Source: Fructobacillus sp. CRL 2054
GTDB lineage: Bacteria > Bacillota > Bacilli > Lactobacillales > Lactobacillaceae
Direction: 5' to 3'
Assembly: GCF_028764065.1 (NCBI RefSeq)
Contig: NZ_JACOFN010000003.1
Span: 1 to 64,000, forward strand
DNA: 64,000 bases
A program made the position numbers and the translations under genes. The notes beneath the pieces are model-generated. The model saw only the letters and a list, made by a program, of their open reading frames with translations, had not been told where the DNA came from and searched no databases. Shown here piece after piece: positions 41,995 to 51,272 of the stretch (its first letter is position 1; every line of letters starts with the position of its first letter).

Positions 41995-42001
41995 ATACAA
42001 A

Positions 42002-42031
42002 AAAAAGAGACACCCCAATGGGTGTCTTTTT
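42002..42031. terminator. Bidirectional terminator between TauE and asp3 genes
   Basis: AGACACCC-CAAT-GGGTGTCT stem with A- and T-runs on both sides, ending both converging transcripts. Confidence 0.88.
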
Positions 42032-43345
42032 TTATGAGCGATTTTTGGTAAAAAAGTCCTGTAAAAGTTGACTAGACGTTGGCTTTTCTTTCATTTCTTC
42101 AGCACGCTCTAATTGATGCTTACGGAATCCATGACCTCGTCTAAACAGGGACTTCTTCGTTGTAACAGGCTTTTCGTCTTCTTCAGCTGCCTTTTTCTCT
42201 TGAACAGCACGAATGTTAGCTGATCCCAATTCCTTAGTTGATTGGCCTGCCATCTGCTTTTTATCCTGCTTGGCACGGAGCTTTTCAGCTTTCTCCGCTT
42301 GCACGTGGGCAGCGTGTTCTTCTGCTTTACGTTTCTTCTCGGCTTTTTTATCAAGAGGCCAATCCAAATACGTCAACGAAGCCAGCAGTTCACCCTTTGC
42401 CGCCAAGGCTTGCACTGGCGCATCATTGGCTAGTAAGGATGGTTGAGTCAGAAGGCCATCTTCTGAACGACGTTCTTCTTCAATTTTTGCAGGCAGTGAT
42501 TGAAGGAAAGTTGCCAGTCCAGGTGAACGACGGTTGTAACCAGCAGGGAGTTCCAATTCTTCCTTTGTTGGAATCACAGCAGTTGAACCCTTTACTGCCT
42601 GTCGATATAGTAAGGCGGTCAAAGATGAAATCGGTCCGTAACCAACGAATTCGATATTTTTCGCCTTAACCGCCCGCTTAGACTGGCTAATAAAGTCTAA
42701 GGCCTTCTCATCGTAATAAGATTGGCAGTGCATTAAATCCGTAGCCATAAATAAGACAGCCTGTGGCGATGATTGAATATCCTTAATTGGATAATCCATG
42801 GTCCGGAAAGCAGGTTCTGAAAGAACGACGCGCAGTGTTTTTGAAACAACCTTTTCAGGAACTTCTAAGTAGGCTGATAAGTGGTCCGTCAAGGCATGGT
42901 CACCATCAATCAAAACACCATCCACCGCTGGGGCTAACTGAATTTCATGAAAAACAAAGGAGCCAACACCGGCAGATAAGAGATCTAAACGGTAACTAGC
43001 ATAGTTAGCAGGAACAACAAAAGTATCCTCATCCCCATTTTGATAATGTTGGTCAATCAATTGACCCTTTTCATCATAGAAGCGCCAGGATAAATAGGCA
43101 TGCATTTTATCCGAATTGTCGATAAAACGCTTGACCCTGTATTTTTTTCCAACTTCTAACTGAGGTAATTCACCAATCGCTTTATTTTGAAAATAGTTGT
43201 CCGAATCAGTCCAGGAAGCAATGATTCGTCCTGAAGGCAAAAAGTGGTTTTGATAGTGCACTTCGTCTTCTTTAACAAAGTCAATCACCGCCCCCTGCAA
43301 TTCATGAAGCATGGTCTGGGGCTGCCAGTAAATTTGTGTTTGCAT
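42032..43345 (-). CDS. asp3: Accessory Sec protein Asp3, extended
   Basis: The N-terminal 150 residues match Asp3 (I-Y-W-Q-P start, S-G-R-I-I-A-S-W, W-R-F-Y-D, S-Y-R-L-D-L). Asp3 forms a complex with Asp1 and Asp2 that modifies and delivers the serine-rich adhesin to SecA2. Here the protein is 437 residues; the last 100 are lysine- and glutamate-rich and probably a coiled coil. Starts immediately after the asp2 stop with GGGAGG upstream. End of the locus. Confidence 0.82.
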   Translation of the reverse strand: MQTQIYWQPQTMLHELQGAVIDFVKEDEVHYQNHFLPSGRIIASWTDSDNYFQNKAIGELPQLEVGKKYRVKRFIDNSDKMHAYLSWRFYDEKGQLIDQHYQNGDEDTFVVPANYASYRLDLLSAGVGSFVFHEIQLAPAVDGVLIDGDHALTDHLSAYLEVPEKVVSKTLRVVLSEPAFRTMDYPIKDIQSSPQAVLFMATDLMHCQSYYDEKALDFISQSKRAVKAKNIEFVGYGPISSLTALLYRQAVKGSTAVIPTKEELELPAGYNRRSPGLATFLQSLPAKIEEERRSEDGLLTQPSLLANDAPVQALAAKGELLASLTYLDWPLDKKAEKKRKAEEHAAHVQAEKAEKLRAKQDKKQMAGQSTKELGSANIRAVQEKKAAEEDEKPVTTKKSLFRRGHGFRKHQLERAEEMKEKPTSSQLLQDFFTKNRS

Positions 43346-44884
43346 TTATCTGAGCCCTCCCATTTGCTGTTGCGCTTGCTGGTCAATCGACTTCTGAAGA
43401 AAGTCAATCATAACCGCAATCTTATCTTCATGACGGCCAGGCACCTCCACATGGTGTACCTTAGCTTGCTTTTCTTCTAAGTAATCCAAGAATTGGGGCA
43501 GCGATTCCCCATCGTATTCGTCCTGCTGCATCGTGTAGAGATCGATCTTTGTCTTGGCCCAGTTTAACTGATCAAGCGCTGACCACAATTTTTGATTCAA
43601 TCGACCAGTATCACGCTCATCCAAACGGCCCGTCAATACTTGTCGAATATCAATTGGCCAATCATGGTTAATTCCCTGGTGGGCAAAGTTTCCTTTTGCA
43701 GTGAAAGTACCAAGGTTAATAATGGGCTTGGCAATGGCTAAGTAGCGACCGTTCCTTTTACCCGCGTAGTACATGGCTGGGTAAGAACCCATTGAGTAAC
43801 CAGTAAAAATCGTATTTTCAGTTTCCTGCCCTAACTGTAACTCTGCTTCGGCAATACGAGCCATCACTAATTGCTCAAATTCTTCACTACCAACCATAAA
43901 GGCGCCACCCTGGGCTCTTGTATCCGTAAAGAGCAAATATGGGTAGCCCAGTTCATTTAAGGGTCCCATCATTTCAAAGCCTTCAACGTGCAGGCGGGTA
44001 CCTGCAAAGGCAACGACAAGGGGGCCCTTTCGGCATCCTGGATTGAAGTAAGAATGAATTTCCTGCCCATCTGCGGTCAGCAGTCGTTCACCGCCTGGAA
44101 TAAAATAGCCCACACCGTGACGGGATTTACGCTGGTGTAAATTACGCAACGTTAAACTACCATTCCCCTTCGCCAGCACCATAATTTGATAATTTTGATA
44201 ATCTTTTGGTGCACGAACCATTGGTAAATTCTTCGCATCCGGGTTTTGGAAGAGCTTCAGTTGCTGGAGTCCACCATTTTGAAAGAACACAAAGGACAGG
44301 GCCAACTCAACATTACCAGTCGTTGAATAGTCTGCGTAAAGCAGGTTCTCCTGACTAGGTTGAAAGTCGCCTGGGAATGTCTTCAAAGTCCCTATCTGCT
44401 GGAAGTTTTCTCCAAAGTCCCCCGTGACCGTTGTTTCAAAACGCCCTGCGCGACGCCAGTGCCAAGCATAGTTATTTTCCGGTAGGAATTGATTTTCTGA
44501 AAAACGGGTCGCAAAACCAGCTTGCCCTAGGTAGAAATCTCTTAGAATCTTTTCAGCGACTGATTCGGCCGTCTGTTCAATCAAGGAAAAAGCCCGACGC
44601 TTAATTAAGGCCGCTTGGACAGCTGGTGCGAAGTCTTGTAACTCCCCTAGATAAAGGACACGATAAGCAGGCCACTCTTGAATTTGCCGCGCTAAAACAC
44701 CCGAATCCAAGATGGAATCCGTTAATAGAACATAGTTAAAAGTGAGGTCACTTGGGCTTTTTTGCCGAGCCAGTAAAACCGGGAGATCAATGTTTTGGCA
44801 GTAGGTCCAATCCAGTGGATAGTCAGCCACCTGATTGGTCCAATCAGTCCCCCCGATTTGTAAAATTGACATAGTTTGTGCCAT
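43346..44884 (-). CDS. asp2: Accessory Sec protein Asp2 (acetyltransferase-like)
   Basis: A 512-residue alpha/beta-hydrolase-fold protein. The nucleophile motif is G-Y-S-M-G with Ser364; candidate Asp and His lie near the end (M-Q-Q-D-E and P-G-R-H-E-D). Asp2 O-acetylates N-acetylglucosamine on the adhesin and is needed for export. AAGGAGTAGC precedes the ATG. It is adjacent to asp3 without a gap. Confidence 0.88.
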   Translation of the reverse strand: MAQTMSILQIGGTDWTNQVADYPLDWTYCQNIDLPVLLARQKSPSDLTFNYVLLTDSILDSGVLARQIQEWPAYRVLYLGELQDFAPAVQAALIKRRAFSLIEQTAESVAEKILRDFYLGQAGFATRFSENQFLPENNYAWHWRRAGRFETTVTGDFGENFQQIGTLKTFPGDFQPSQENLLYADYSTTGNVELALSFVFFQNGGLQQLKLFQNPDAKNLPMVRAPKDYQNYQIMVLAKGNGSLTLRNLHQRKSRHGVGYFIPGGERLLTADGQEIHSYFNPGCRKGPLVVAFAGTRLHVEGFEMMGPLNELGYPYLLFTDTRAQGGAFMVGSEEFEQLVMARIAEAELQLGQETENTIFTGYSMGSYPAMYYAGKRNGRYLAIAKPIINLGTFTAKGNFAHQGINHDWPIDIRQVLTGRLDERDTGRLNQKLWSALDQLNWAKTKIDLYTMQQDEYDGESLPQFLDYLEEKQAKVHHVEVPGRHEDKIAVMIDFLQKSIDQQAQQQMGGLR

Positions 44885-44914
44885 AGCTACTCCTTAAAAC
44901 AAAAATAGAATGCT

Positions 44915-46336
44915 TTATTTTTTTAATCGTTCCTGCCACTGCTGGTTTAAGGCGGCAATGGCCAATCCCGCTTGTTGCTGAATCAGTTGTTCTTGCGCCT
45001 GTTGCCAGCCTTCAGCAGTCAATAAGTTCGTTACCTTGTCGGACAACTCCTCGGGTTCAACCGAATCAAATCCATCAAGCAGTGAATAGGCGGTCTTAAC
45101 CGCTGTAAAAGTTGGAAGGCCCAACGCAACGGTCGTCGCTAGCACTTCTAAATCAGGTTGCTTTGACAAATCAACATAGAGTGAACTGGTTGCTAAGTAT
45201 TGCAAACGACTTTTGACTGATTGTTCCCCTAAGAAAACAAAATGCGCCTTGGCTTCCGTTAAGAGCTGTTCGTCTAAATGAAGGTCTACTAATTGTTCAC
45301 TAAGCGCCTGTTCTAATCGAGCCGGAAAAGTCGCTGGGACAGTCGCCCCTTCAAAAATCACGGTCCGATTTTCATCCTGATTAAACAGTTTCACCGCTTG
45401 GTCCATTAAAGTCGCTTGTTTTGAAGAATCTAAATCACCGACTTTAATGTACAAAACCGTTTGGTTTTTCCGCTGAACCAACTCTTTGGGATGAACCGGG
45501 TATGGTGCTATTAGCACACCCGAATCAGCGTCATCCCCGCTAACGGAACTGACCTGACTCTGCAAAATTTGTACGTCAGTCGACACAGACCGCCAACTAT
45601 CCTGCAAATCAGCAGCGTCTTCCTGACCGGCCCACAAAAACAAGCGGTTAAAACTAACTTGCTGAGCAATCCGATAGTTCAATTCTGAATTGGCAACCAA
45701 GGCTTCCCCCTGGTGGTGTGCCTTTAGATAAGCCACCGTTAACTCCTGAACTAAATCAATCATCTGAGAGTAAGAAACTTTACGCCCATCAGGCAAAATA
45801 GCTTGCACTTGCCCAGTTAAACAATCTTGCTCGGCAACAACAGCTCCAGACTGTGAAAGATAGGAGGCCTTCGTTAACTGACCGTCCTTATAGTTCAACA
45901 CTCTAGAAATAAAGCCACGGTCATCAACTGTTAGCTGCTGACTGAGCTTCCCTTTTTTCAGCAAATCAATTCGATCGATTTGATCAGCTTTAGGATAGGT
46001 AAAAAAGACCGTTCCATAAATTGTTGTACCTGAAAGGACAATAATTCGATCAAACATGCGAACAAATTGCGCGTCTTTTGGCCAAGTTAAATCTTCCAAC
46101 TGCAATGGTCGTTTTTCTTTTACACTGACTTTCTGTAAAGCATCAAAGGCCGACCAATAGGGTACATCAACTAAGCCCAACTGCCGGCGCATCGACTGCC
46201 ACTTTGGTAAGTAAGTTGGTAAAACTAAAAAAGGCTCTGTCTGCGATTGAACCTGCTGGATTAATGCGTTTAATTGTTTGTCTTCTTGACCAATCTGAAA
46301 ATTATTTGGCCAACTGGGAATTACAGCAAATGACAC
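44915..46336 (-). CDS. asp1: Accessory Sec protein Asp1
   Basis: A 473-residue protein of the Asp1 family, which adopts a GT-B-like fold without glycosyltransferase activity and joins the Asp complex. The start is a GTG with GAGG seven bases upstream. The N-terminus P-S-W-P-N-N and later S-L-Y-V-D-L-S-K-Q-P-D-L-E match the family. It stands 39 bases after the short GtfB-like gene. Confidence 0.86.
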   Translation of the reverse strand: MSFAVIPSWPNNFQIGQEDKQLNALIQQVQSQTEPFLVLPTYLPKWQSMRRQLGLVDVPYWSAFDALQKVSVKEKRPLQLEDLTWPKDAQFVRMFDRIIVLSGTTIYGTVFFTYPKADQIDRIDLLKKGKLSQQLTVDDRGFISRVLNYKDGQLTKASYLSQSGAVVAEQDCLTGQVQAILPDGRKVSYSQMIDLVQELTVAYLKAHHQGEALVANSELNYRIAQQVSFNRLFLWAGQEDAADLQDSWRSVSTDVQILQSQVSSVSGDDADSGVLIAPYPVHPKELVQRKNQTVLYIKVGDLDSSKQATLMDQAVKLFNQDENRTVIFEGATVPATFPARLEQALSEQLVDLHLDEQLLTEAKAHFVFLGEQSVKSRLQYLATSSLYVDLSKQPDLEVLATTVALGLPTFTAVKTAYSLLDGFDSVEPEELSDKVTNLLTAEGWQQAQEQLIQQQAGLAIAALNQQWQERLKK

Positions 46337-46375
46337 AACGATTCCTCTTTCACTACTATGTACGCCCGCTCGGGC

Positions 46376-47209
46376 TTAAAAATTGACTACTTTCAATTTG
46401 TATAGGGGGAGTCCAAGTCGCTCAGCCTTTTGATAATCTTCAGCTGAAACCCTTACTTCATCAATCGGATAACTTGGATTTTCCAATATCATTTGAACTT
46501 CAGCATCCACGGCTTCGTTTTCATCAAATAGCCCCTGGGGTAAGGCCAGAACGGCCTTTTTCGCAATCGTCCCCAAAGAACCGATTTTGGTTATCTCAAC
46601 TTCACTCTCGCCTTCAATCTTAGCAAAGTAATCTTGCTGAGCTGCTTCGTAGCTTGGATAGCTAATTCCAAAAACACGGGAGAAATTTCGGCGGCCAAGG
46701 AAATAAAAGTCCGATAAAACTGCGATATCATGTCCAAAATAGAAATCAGATTCTAACAGCTCACCACGGTTAAAATACTGCTGCGCAAATAGCTGCCCAT
46801 TCCGTCTGTAGACATCCTTGCGACTCACATGGCCGTCTTGGTCAAGCCAAGCAATCGCCTGTACAAGGTAATGGCTGTTTGAGAATAAAACGACATTTGC
46901 TATTCGCTGCCCGGCTGAGGAGAAGTTCACAGCCCCTTCTTCGTCCAAATTAATCTGCCCCTGATTGGGCACCTTTATATCAAAGAGAAAACGACCGGAA
47001 CCACCAGGCACAGATTCCAAAGACTCCCGGCTAGCCATATCAAAAACCTGACTATCCTTTAATCCTAACGATTCACAAATGGACTTAGCATCCTCATGGG
47101 GATTCAGCAAAAACAAGCAGTCGGCCTGTCCCCTTCGAACCTGTTCAATTTGCCAGGCAACTGAAGGTTCCGCACGCTTATCAAGTGATTCGATCAACTC
47201 AATTTTCAT
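46376..47209 (-). CDS. gtfB: GtfB-like glycosylation chaperone, short
   Basis: A 277-residue protein resembling the DUF1975-containing N-terminal part of GtfB (S-S-A-G-Q-R-I-A-N-V-V-L-F, V-Y-R-R-N-G-Q-L-F-A). GtfB pairs with GtfA to add GlcNAc to the adhesin. Typical GtfB is about 440 residues; the C-terminal domain is missing here with no obvious frameshift, since asp1 follows directly. Its ATG overlaps the gtfA stop. Confidence 0.7.
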   Translation of the reverse strand: MKIELIESLDKRAEPSVAWQIEQVRRGQADCLFLLNPHEDAKSICESLGLKDSQVFDMASRESLESVPGGSGRFLFDIKVPNQGQINLDEEGAVNFSSAGQRIANVVLFSNSHYLVQAIAWLDQDGHVSRKDVYRRNGQLFAQQYFNRGELLESDFYFGHDIAVLSDFYFLGRRNFSRVFGISYPSYEAAQQDYFAKIEGESEVEITKIGSLGTIAKKAVLALPQGLFDENEAVDAEVQMILENPSYPIDEVRVSAEDYQKAERLGLPLYKLKVVNF

Positions 47210-48668
47210 GAAGGTCCTCCAATAACTTTTGCCAAGCCTTTGTTACAGCTTCTTTCAAATAACCTTGGGCTGTCAAACCAGCACCCTGGCTGAGCTCTTC
47301 TAACTGGCCCTCGGCCTTAATGATCGCTGAAACCAAAGCGTCCACGTTTTCAGGGATTTGATTATCATCAATTGAAAAAGGCGCCAGATAGCCATTATAA
47401 CCGTCTGAAACCAATTCCTGGGCACCATATTCATTGGCATAGGAAATGATTGGCAATCGCTGGCTCAACGCTTCCAAATAGGTTAAACCAAAACCCTCCG
47501 AATAGGAAGCCGAAACATATAGGTCAAACTCCCCTAAATCACTTGAGAGGTTCTGTGAAAGTCCTGCGAGGTGGACGTACTTCTGCAGCCCCTGCTCTTT
47601 TATGAGTTGCTCCAAAGCCTTCTGTTCCTGGCCTGAACCATAAATCGTCAAATCTGCTAGAACCCCTGCCCGCCTCAGCGCAGCAACGGCTAAAATAATT
47701 TGATCAATATGCTTTTCCTGGTGTAAACGAGAAGCAGTAACCAAACGCAATGTTTTTTCAGAATCAGATACCGTTGAGGATTCGGCCCGAACCTGCTTCA
47801 CAAAGCCAACTGGAATAGCATGAACCTTCGCCTTTTCATCATTACCATAGCCGAGCAAATCCAAATCAGATTGCAAGGCAACTTGCTGATGACGGGTCGC
47901 CACCACCACCGCGTCATAGGCGGATAAGTGATTTGCCAAATACTGGTAAAACTGATTAAAAACCAGCCGTTTCCCAATGTTTGCCAAACGGTGGTTGGCA
48001 TGAACAACGGCAATCAATTGATCCTGCTGGTGTTCCTTACGATTAGCCACAAGGTACTCGTCATAGTCTAACCCCCGGTCAAAGAAGTAACGAGATGGGC
48101 CAAAATGCTCTTGTAATGCCTCCATGAAAAAGGTTAAAAGCTGGTAAAAGTTTTGAAAATAATAGTTTTTTCCCTGAAAATTTTCCAGAGAAATTGCCGT
48201 CATCTCCCGTGTTTCATCCACCAGGCGGTAACCCCATGATAAACGGCGCTTTCCAGCAGAAAGCACCACTTGCGCATCAGAAACAATGTAAAGCTGCTTC
48301 TTATCGTTGAAGACTTTTTCTTTCATTCGTCGAATGACGTAACCGGATGTTGCCTGTTCAATGATCACCCGGTTGGTTTTGCTAAAGTCCGACAAAACCG
48401 TTTGGTCATAGGGTTCCTGCTCTGCCTCGGTTAACCCCTCTTCAAGATACCGTTCCGGATCATCTGCCATCAAATAATCGTAAAGATTAATGACGTTCTT
48501 TTCCGCCAAATGCCATTCGCGCATGTGTTCGTGCAGCTTAGGAAGTAAGTCCGAATAAACTAGCTTAACTGGCTGATTTAAATCCTCAAAAGCTTGCTTA
48601 CGGTAGAATTGGGCGTGCTCAACCCCTGAATTTCCATGTCCTAATCCTTTGTTCAAAAAGAAATTCAT
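47199..48668 (-). CDS. gtfA: Glycosyltransferase GtfA (accessory Sec)
   Basis: Starting at the ATG at 48,668 (GGAGGACC upstream) gives 489 residues. A GT4-type, GT-B fold protein with F-F-D-R-G-L-D-Y-D in the N-terminal half and the E-x7-E motif S-E-G-F-G-L-T-Y-L-E-A in the donor domain. GtfA is the catalytic subunit that starts O-GlcNAc addition to serine-rich adhesins. It is 36 bases from pta with no terminator between. Confidence 0.9.
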   Translation of the reverse strand: MNFFLNKGLGHGNSGVEHAQFYRKQAFEDLNQPVKLVYSDLLPKLHEHMREWHLAEKNVINLYDYLMADDPERYLEEGLTEAEQEPYDQTVLSDFSKTNRVIIEQATSGYVIRRMKEKVFNDKKQLYIVSDAQVVLSAGKRRLSWGYRLVDETREMTAISLENFQGKNYYFQNFYQLLTFFMEALQEHFGPSRYFFDRGLDYDEYLVANRKEHQQDQLIAVVHANHRLANIGKRLVFNQFYQYLANHLSAYDAVVVATRHQQVALQSDLDLLGYGNDEKAKVHAIPVGFVKQVRAESSTVSDSEKTLRLVTASRLHQEKHIDQIILAVAALRRAGVLADLTIYGSGQEQKALEQLIKEQGLQKYVHLAGLSQNLSSDLGEFDLYVSASYSEGFGLTYLEALSQRLPIISYANEYGAQELVSDGYNGYLAPFSIDDNQIPENVDALVSAIIKAEGQLEELSQGAGLTAQGYLKEAVTKAWQKLLEDLHEN

Positions 48669-48704
48669 TTGGTCCTCCAAAGTCTTCTACCGTCAACTGA
48701 TCCA

Positions 48705-49694
48705 TTACTTTTGGTTCTGGAATTGGATTGCCGTAATAATAGCAACCTTATAAACATCCTCTTCTGAACAACCACGTGACAAATCAGAAACAGGCTTAGC
48801 CAATCCCTGCAAAATTGGTCCCATTGCTTCAAAACCACCAAGGCGTTGGGCAATCTTGTAACCGATGTTTCCAGCTTCCAAACTTGGGAAAACAAAGATA
48901 TTGGCCTGTCCAGCCACAGTTGAATTGGGGGCTTTCGCTTCCGCTACTGAAGGAACAAAAGCGGCATCAAACTGCAGCTCGCCATCAATCTTATCAGCCA
49001 ATTCAGGCGCCATTTCCTTGGCTAGCTTGGTTGCTTCAACAACCTTGTCAACCATTTCCCCCTTAGCCGATCCCTTCGTTGAAAAGGAAAGCATGGCAAT
49101 CTTTGGGTCTACACCAAAGGCCTTAGCGGTTTGCGCTGATTGAATCGCAACTTGGGCCATCGTTGGCGCATCGAGTTCAATGTTAATGGCACAATCAGCA
49201 AAGACATAGCGCTGATCGCCCTTTTGCAAGAAGAAAGCCCCTGAAATTCGTCGTGAACCAGGTTCAGTCTTAATCAACTGCAAAGCTGGTCGAACCGTGT
49301 CACCAGTTGGATGTACGGCACCAGAAACCATACCGTCGGCTTGGCCCATTTGAACCATCATCGTTCCAAAGTAGTTGACGTCAGTTAGCCACTTTTTGGC
49401 CGTACTTGCATCGGTCTTACCATTTCGGCGTTCAACCAAGGCTTCTACCATAGCGGATTGGTCAGCAGCAGACTGCTTGGCTGGATCAACCACTTGAACT
49501 TTACTTAAATCAAAGCCAGCCGTCTCTGCCGTTTCTTGAATGGCATCTGTATCACCCAATAGAATTGGTTGAACGAGTCCTTCATCTGCTAAGCGCGTGG
49601 CAGCACCTTGGATACGAACATCTTCCCCTTCAGGAAAAACGAGGCGAATCTGCTCGTCTTGAATCTTTTCTTTTAGTTCATCAAATAGTGACAT
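48705..49694 (-). CDS. pta: Phosphate acetyltransferase
   Basis: A 329-residue enzyme that converts acetyl-CoA and phosphate to acetyl-phosphate; in heterofermentative lactic acid bacteria it feeds acetate or ethanol formation. The start ATG has GAGGAGAG upstream; a longer TTG frame is possible. The G-A-V-H-P-T-G-D-T-V motif and the G-x-I-L-Q-G-L-A-K-P-V-S-D-L-S-R-G end are typical. No terminator separates it from gtfA. Confidence 0.94.
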   Translation of the reverse strand: MSLFDELKEKIQDEQIRLVFPEGEDVRIQGAATRLADEGLVQPILLGDTDAIQETAETAGFDLSKVQVVDPAKQSAADQSAMVEALVERRNGKTDASTAKKWLTDVNYFGTMMVQMGQADGMVSGAVHPTGDTVRPALQLIKTEPGSRRISGAFFLQKGDQRYVFADCAINIELDAPTMAQVAIQSAQTAKAFGVDPKIAMLSFSTKGSAKGEMVDKVVEATKLAKEMAPELADKIDGELQFDAAFVPSVAEAKAPNSTVAGQANIFVFPSLEAGNIGYKIAQRLGGFEAMGPILQGLAKPVSDLSRGCSEEDVYKVAIITAIQFQNQK

Positions 49695-49757
49695 GATGGC
49701 TCTCCTCAAAAAAGTAATTACTTAATTAAATTATAGCAAAGTCCCTTTAAAAAGAAG

Positions 49758-50432
49758 TCACTCTAACCAGTTAATTGGCGAAAGTGAAGACTTTTTTAAA
49801 AAGTCATTGGCCCGACTGAATGGCTTTGAACCGAAAAAGCCACGATAGGCCGACAATGGGCTAGGATGAGCCGATTGAATAATGCAGTGTCGACTCGAAT
49901 CAATCAGTTTCGCCTTCTTCTGTGCAAAACTTCCCCAGAGAATAAAAACCTTCGGGCTGGAATCATCAGATGCCAATTGAATGGTAGCATCTGTCAGGCT
50001 TTCCCAAATTTGCCCCTGGTGGGCGTTAGCCTGCGAATCCTTAACAGTTAACACGGCGTTTAAAAGCAGAACCCCCTGTTTGGCCCAAGGCGTTAAGTCC
50101 TGGTGCAAACGAACCGCGCCAAGGTCATCATCAAGCTCTTTTAGAATATTACGAAGAGAAGGTGGCGTTTTCATACCGTCTGGAACGGAAAAAGAAAGAC
50201 CTTGTGCCTGTCCAGGTTGGTGATAGGGATCCTGGCCTAAGATAATGACTTTCGTCTTTTCTAAGGGCGTTTCCTGGTAGGCATAAAAAACGCGCTGACG
50301 CGCTGGATAAGTGGGTGTATCTTCGTTATAGACCCGATTCAAAAAGGCCGCTGCCTGCTCCTGATAGCCTGCTGGCAGGAGTCGTCCGAGTCCTTCGTCC
50401 CAAGTTGAATCCGTTAAGTGAAATGTCGCCAT
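49758..50432 (-). CDS. ung: Uracil-DNA glycosylase
   Basis: A 224-residue family 1 uracil-DNA glycosylase. The motif G-Q-D-P-Y-H (catalytic Asp) around residue 66 and H-P-S-P-L-S-A-Y-R-G near the C-terminus are complete. It excises uracil from DNA. Divergent from the next plus-strand gene. Confidence 0.96.
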   Translation of the reverse strand: MATFHLTDSTWDEGLGRLLPAGYQEQAAAFLNRVYNEDTPTYPARQRVFYAYQETPLEKTKVIILGQDPYHQPGQAQGLSFSVPDGMKTPPSLRNILKELDDDLGAVRLHQDLTPWAKQGVLLLNAVLTVKDSQANAHQGQIWESLTDATIQLASDDSSPKVFILWGSFAQKKAKLIDSSRHCIIQSAHPSPLSAYRGFFGSKPFSRANDFLKKSSLSPINWLE

Positions 50433-50511
50433 GGTATACTAACTCCTAGAAATAACCTTTCTTTCTACTTTACCAGAGGTAGATTATGAATCAATATCAG
50501 GGAGATTAAAA

Positions 50512-51246
50512 ATGTTAGATGACAAACGGCTGTCTGAATTAAAGGTACGCTATGCGGGGCGGACAAAACAGCTCAATCAAATTCAAGCAGTCGAAAACAG
50601 CTTGCATGCCCTAGCGAAGAAAGAAATCCCCGCACATGCTCTTCCTCCATTGCTATACAGTGAAAAGCAATTGCTCCGCGACCCTAGCCTTCTCCCACTA
50701 GATGAAGCCATGTCGGAAGTCCGAGAAACCATTATCAACCAATATGGTATCTGGTTCCTTCTAAATAAGTACTTCCTACATGACCTGGCCACTTGGCTAG
50801 GCGGTCGTTCCCTAATTGAACTTGCCGCTGGTAATGCAGCTATTTCATCTGGAATACAGTCACTGGGTCTGCAAGCAAGCCCAATTGATAAACTCGATTG
50901 GGTCGGACAAGATGTGGAAGAAGCCGAACCCTGGACAACAGTTAAGAAACAAGACGCCTTAGAAGCAGTGAAAGAAGCCATCCATACAGTTCAATCCGGG
51001 CAAGCAAGAACACTCCCCGTTTTTTTACTTGCCTGGTCACCCAATGGTCAAACCTTTGATTGGGAGATTTTAAAGGAATTACGATCATCCGGTCTTCCCT
51101 TCGACCTCATTGTCATTGGCGAAAAGGGACCCTCAACCAATTCGAAGCGTTTCTGGGATAATGCCAAGCTTTCACTGCCAGAAAGCTTAAACGCTCACTA
51201 CCAAGCCTTCGACGCCTTCGATGATAAAATCTACCTTGCCAAATAA
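50512..51246 (+). CDS. Uncharacterised SAM-methyltransferase-like protein
   Basis: A 244-residue protein. A L-I-E-L-A-A-G-N-A-A motif near residue 102 looks like a Rossmann-type SAM-binding loop (motif I), and later segments (A-W-S-P-N-G-Q, L-I-V-I-G-E-K-G) could be further core strands. No full family match is visible. GGGAG lies seven bases before the ATG. Confidence 0.6.
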   Translation: MLDDKRLSELKVRYAGRTKQLNQIQAVENSLHALAKKEIPAHALPPLLYSEKQLLRDPSLLPLDEAMSEVRETIINQYGIWFLLNKYFLHDLATWLGGRSLIELAAGNAAISSGIQSLGLQASPIDKLDWVGQDVEEAEPWTTVKKQDALEAVKEAIHTVQSGQARTLPVFLLAWSPNGQTFDWEILKELRSSGLPFDLIVIGEKGPSTNSKRFWDNAKLSLPESLNAHYQAFDAFDDKIYLAK

Positions 51247-51272
51247 AAAAGAGCCCTTCGGCTCTTTTTCTT
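51246..51272. terminator. Terminator between the 50,512 gene and cls
   Basis: GAGCC-CTTC-GGCTC stem flanked by A and T runs; serves both converging genes. Confidence 0.85.
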
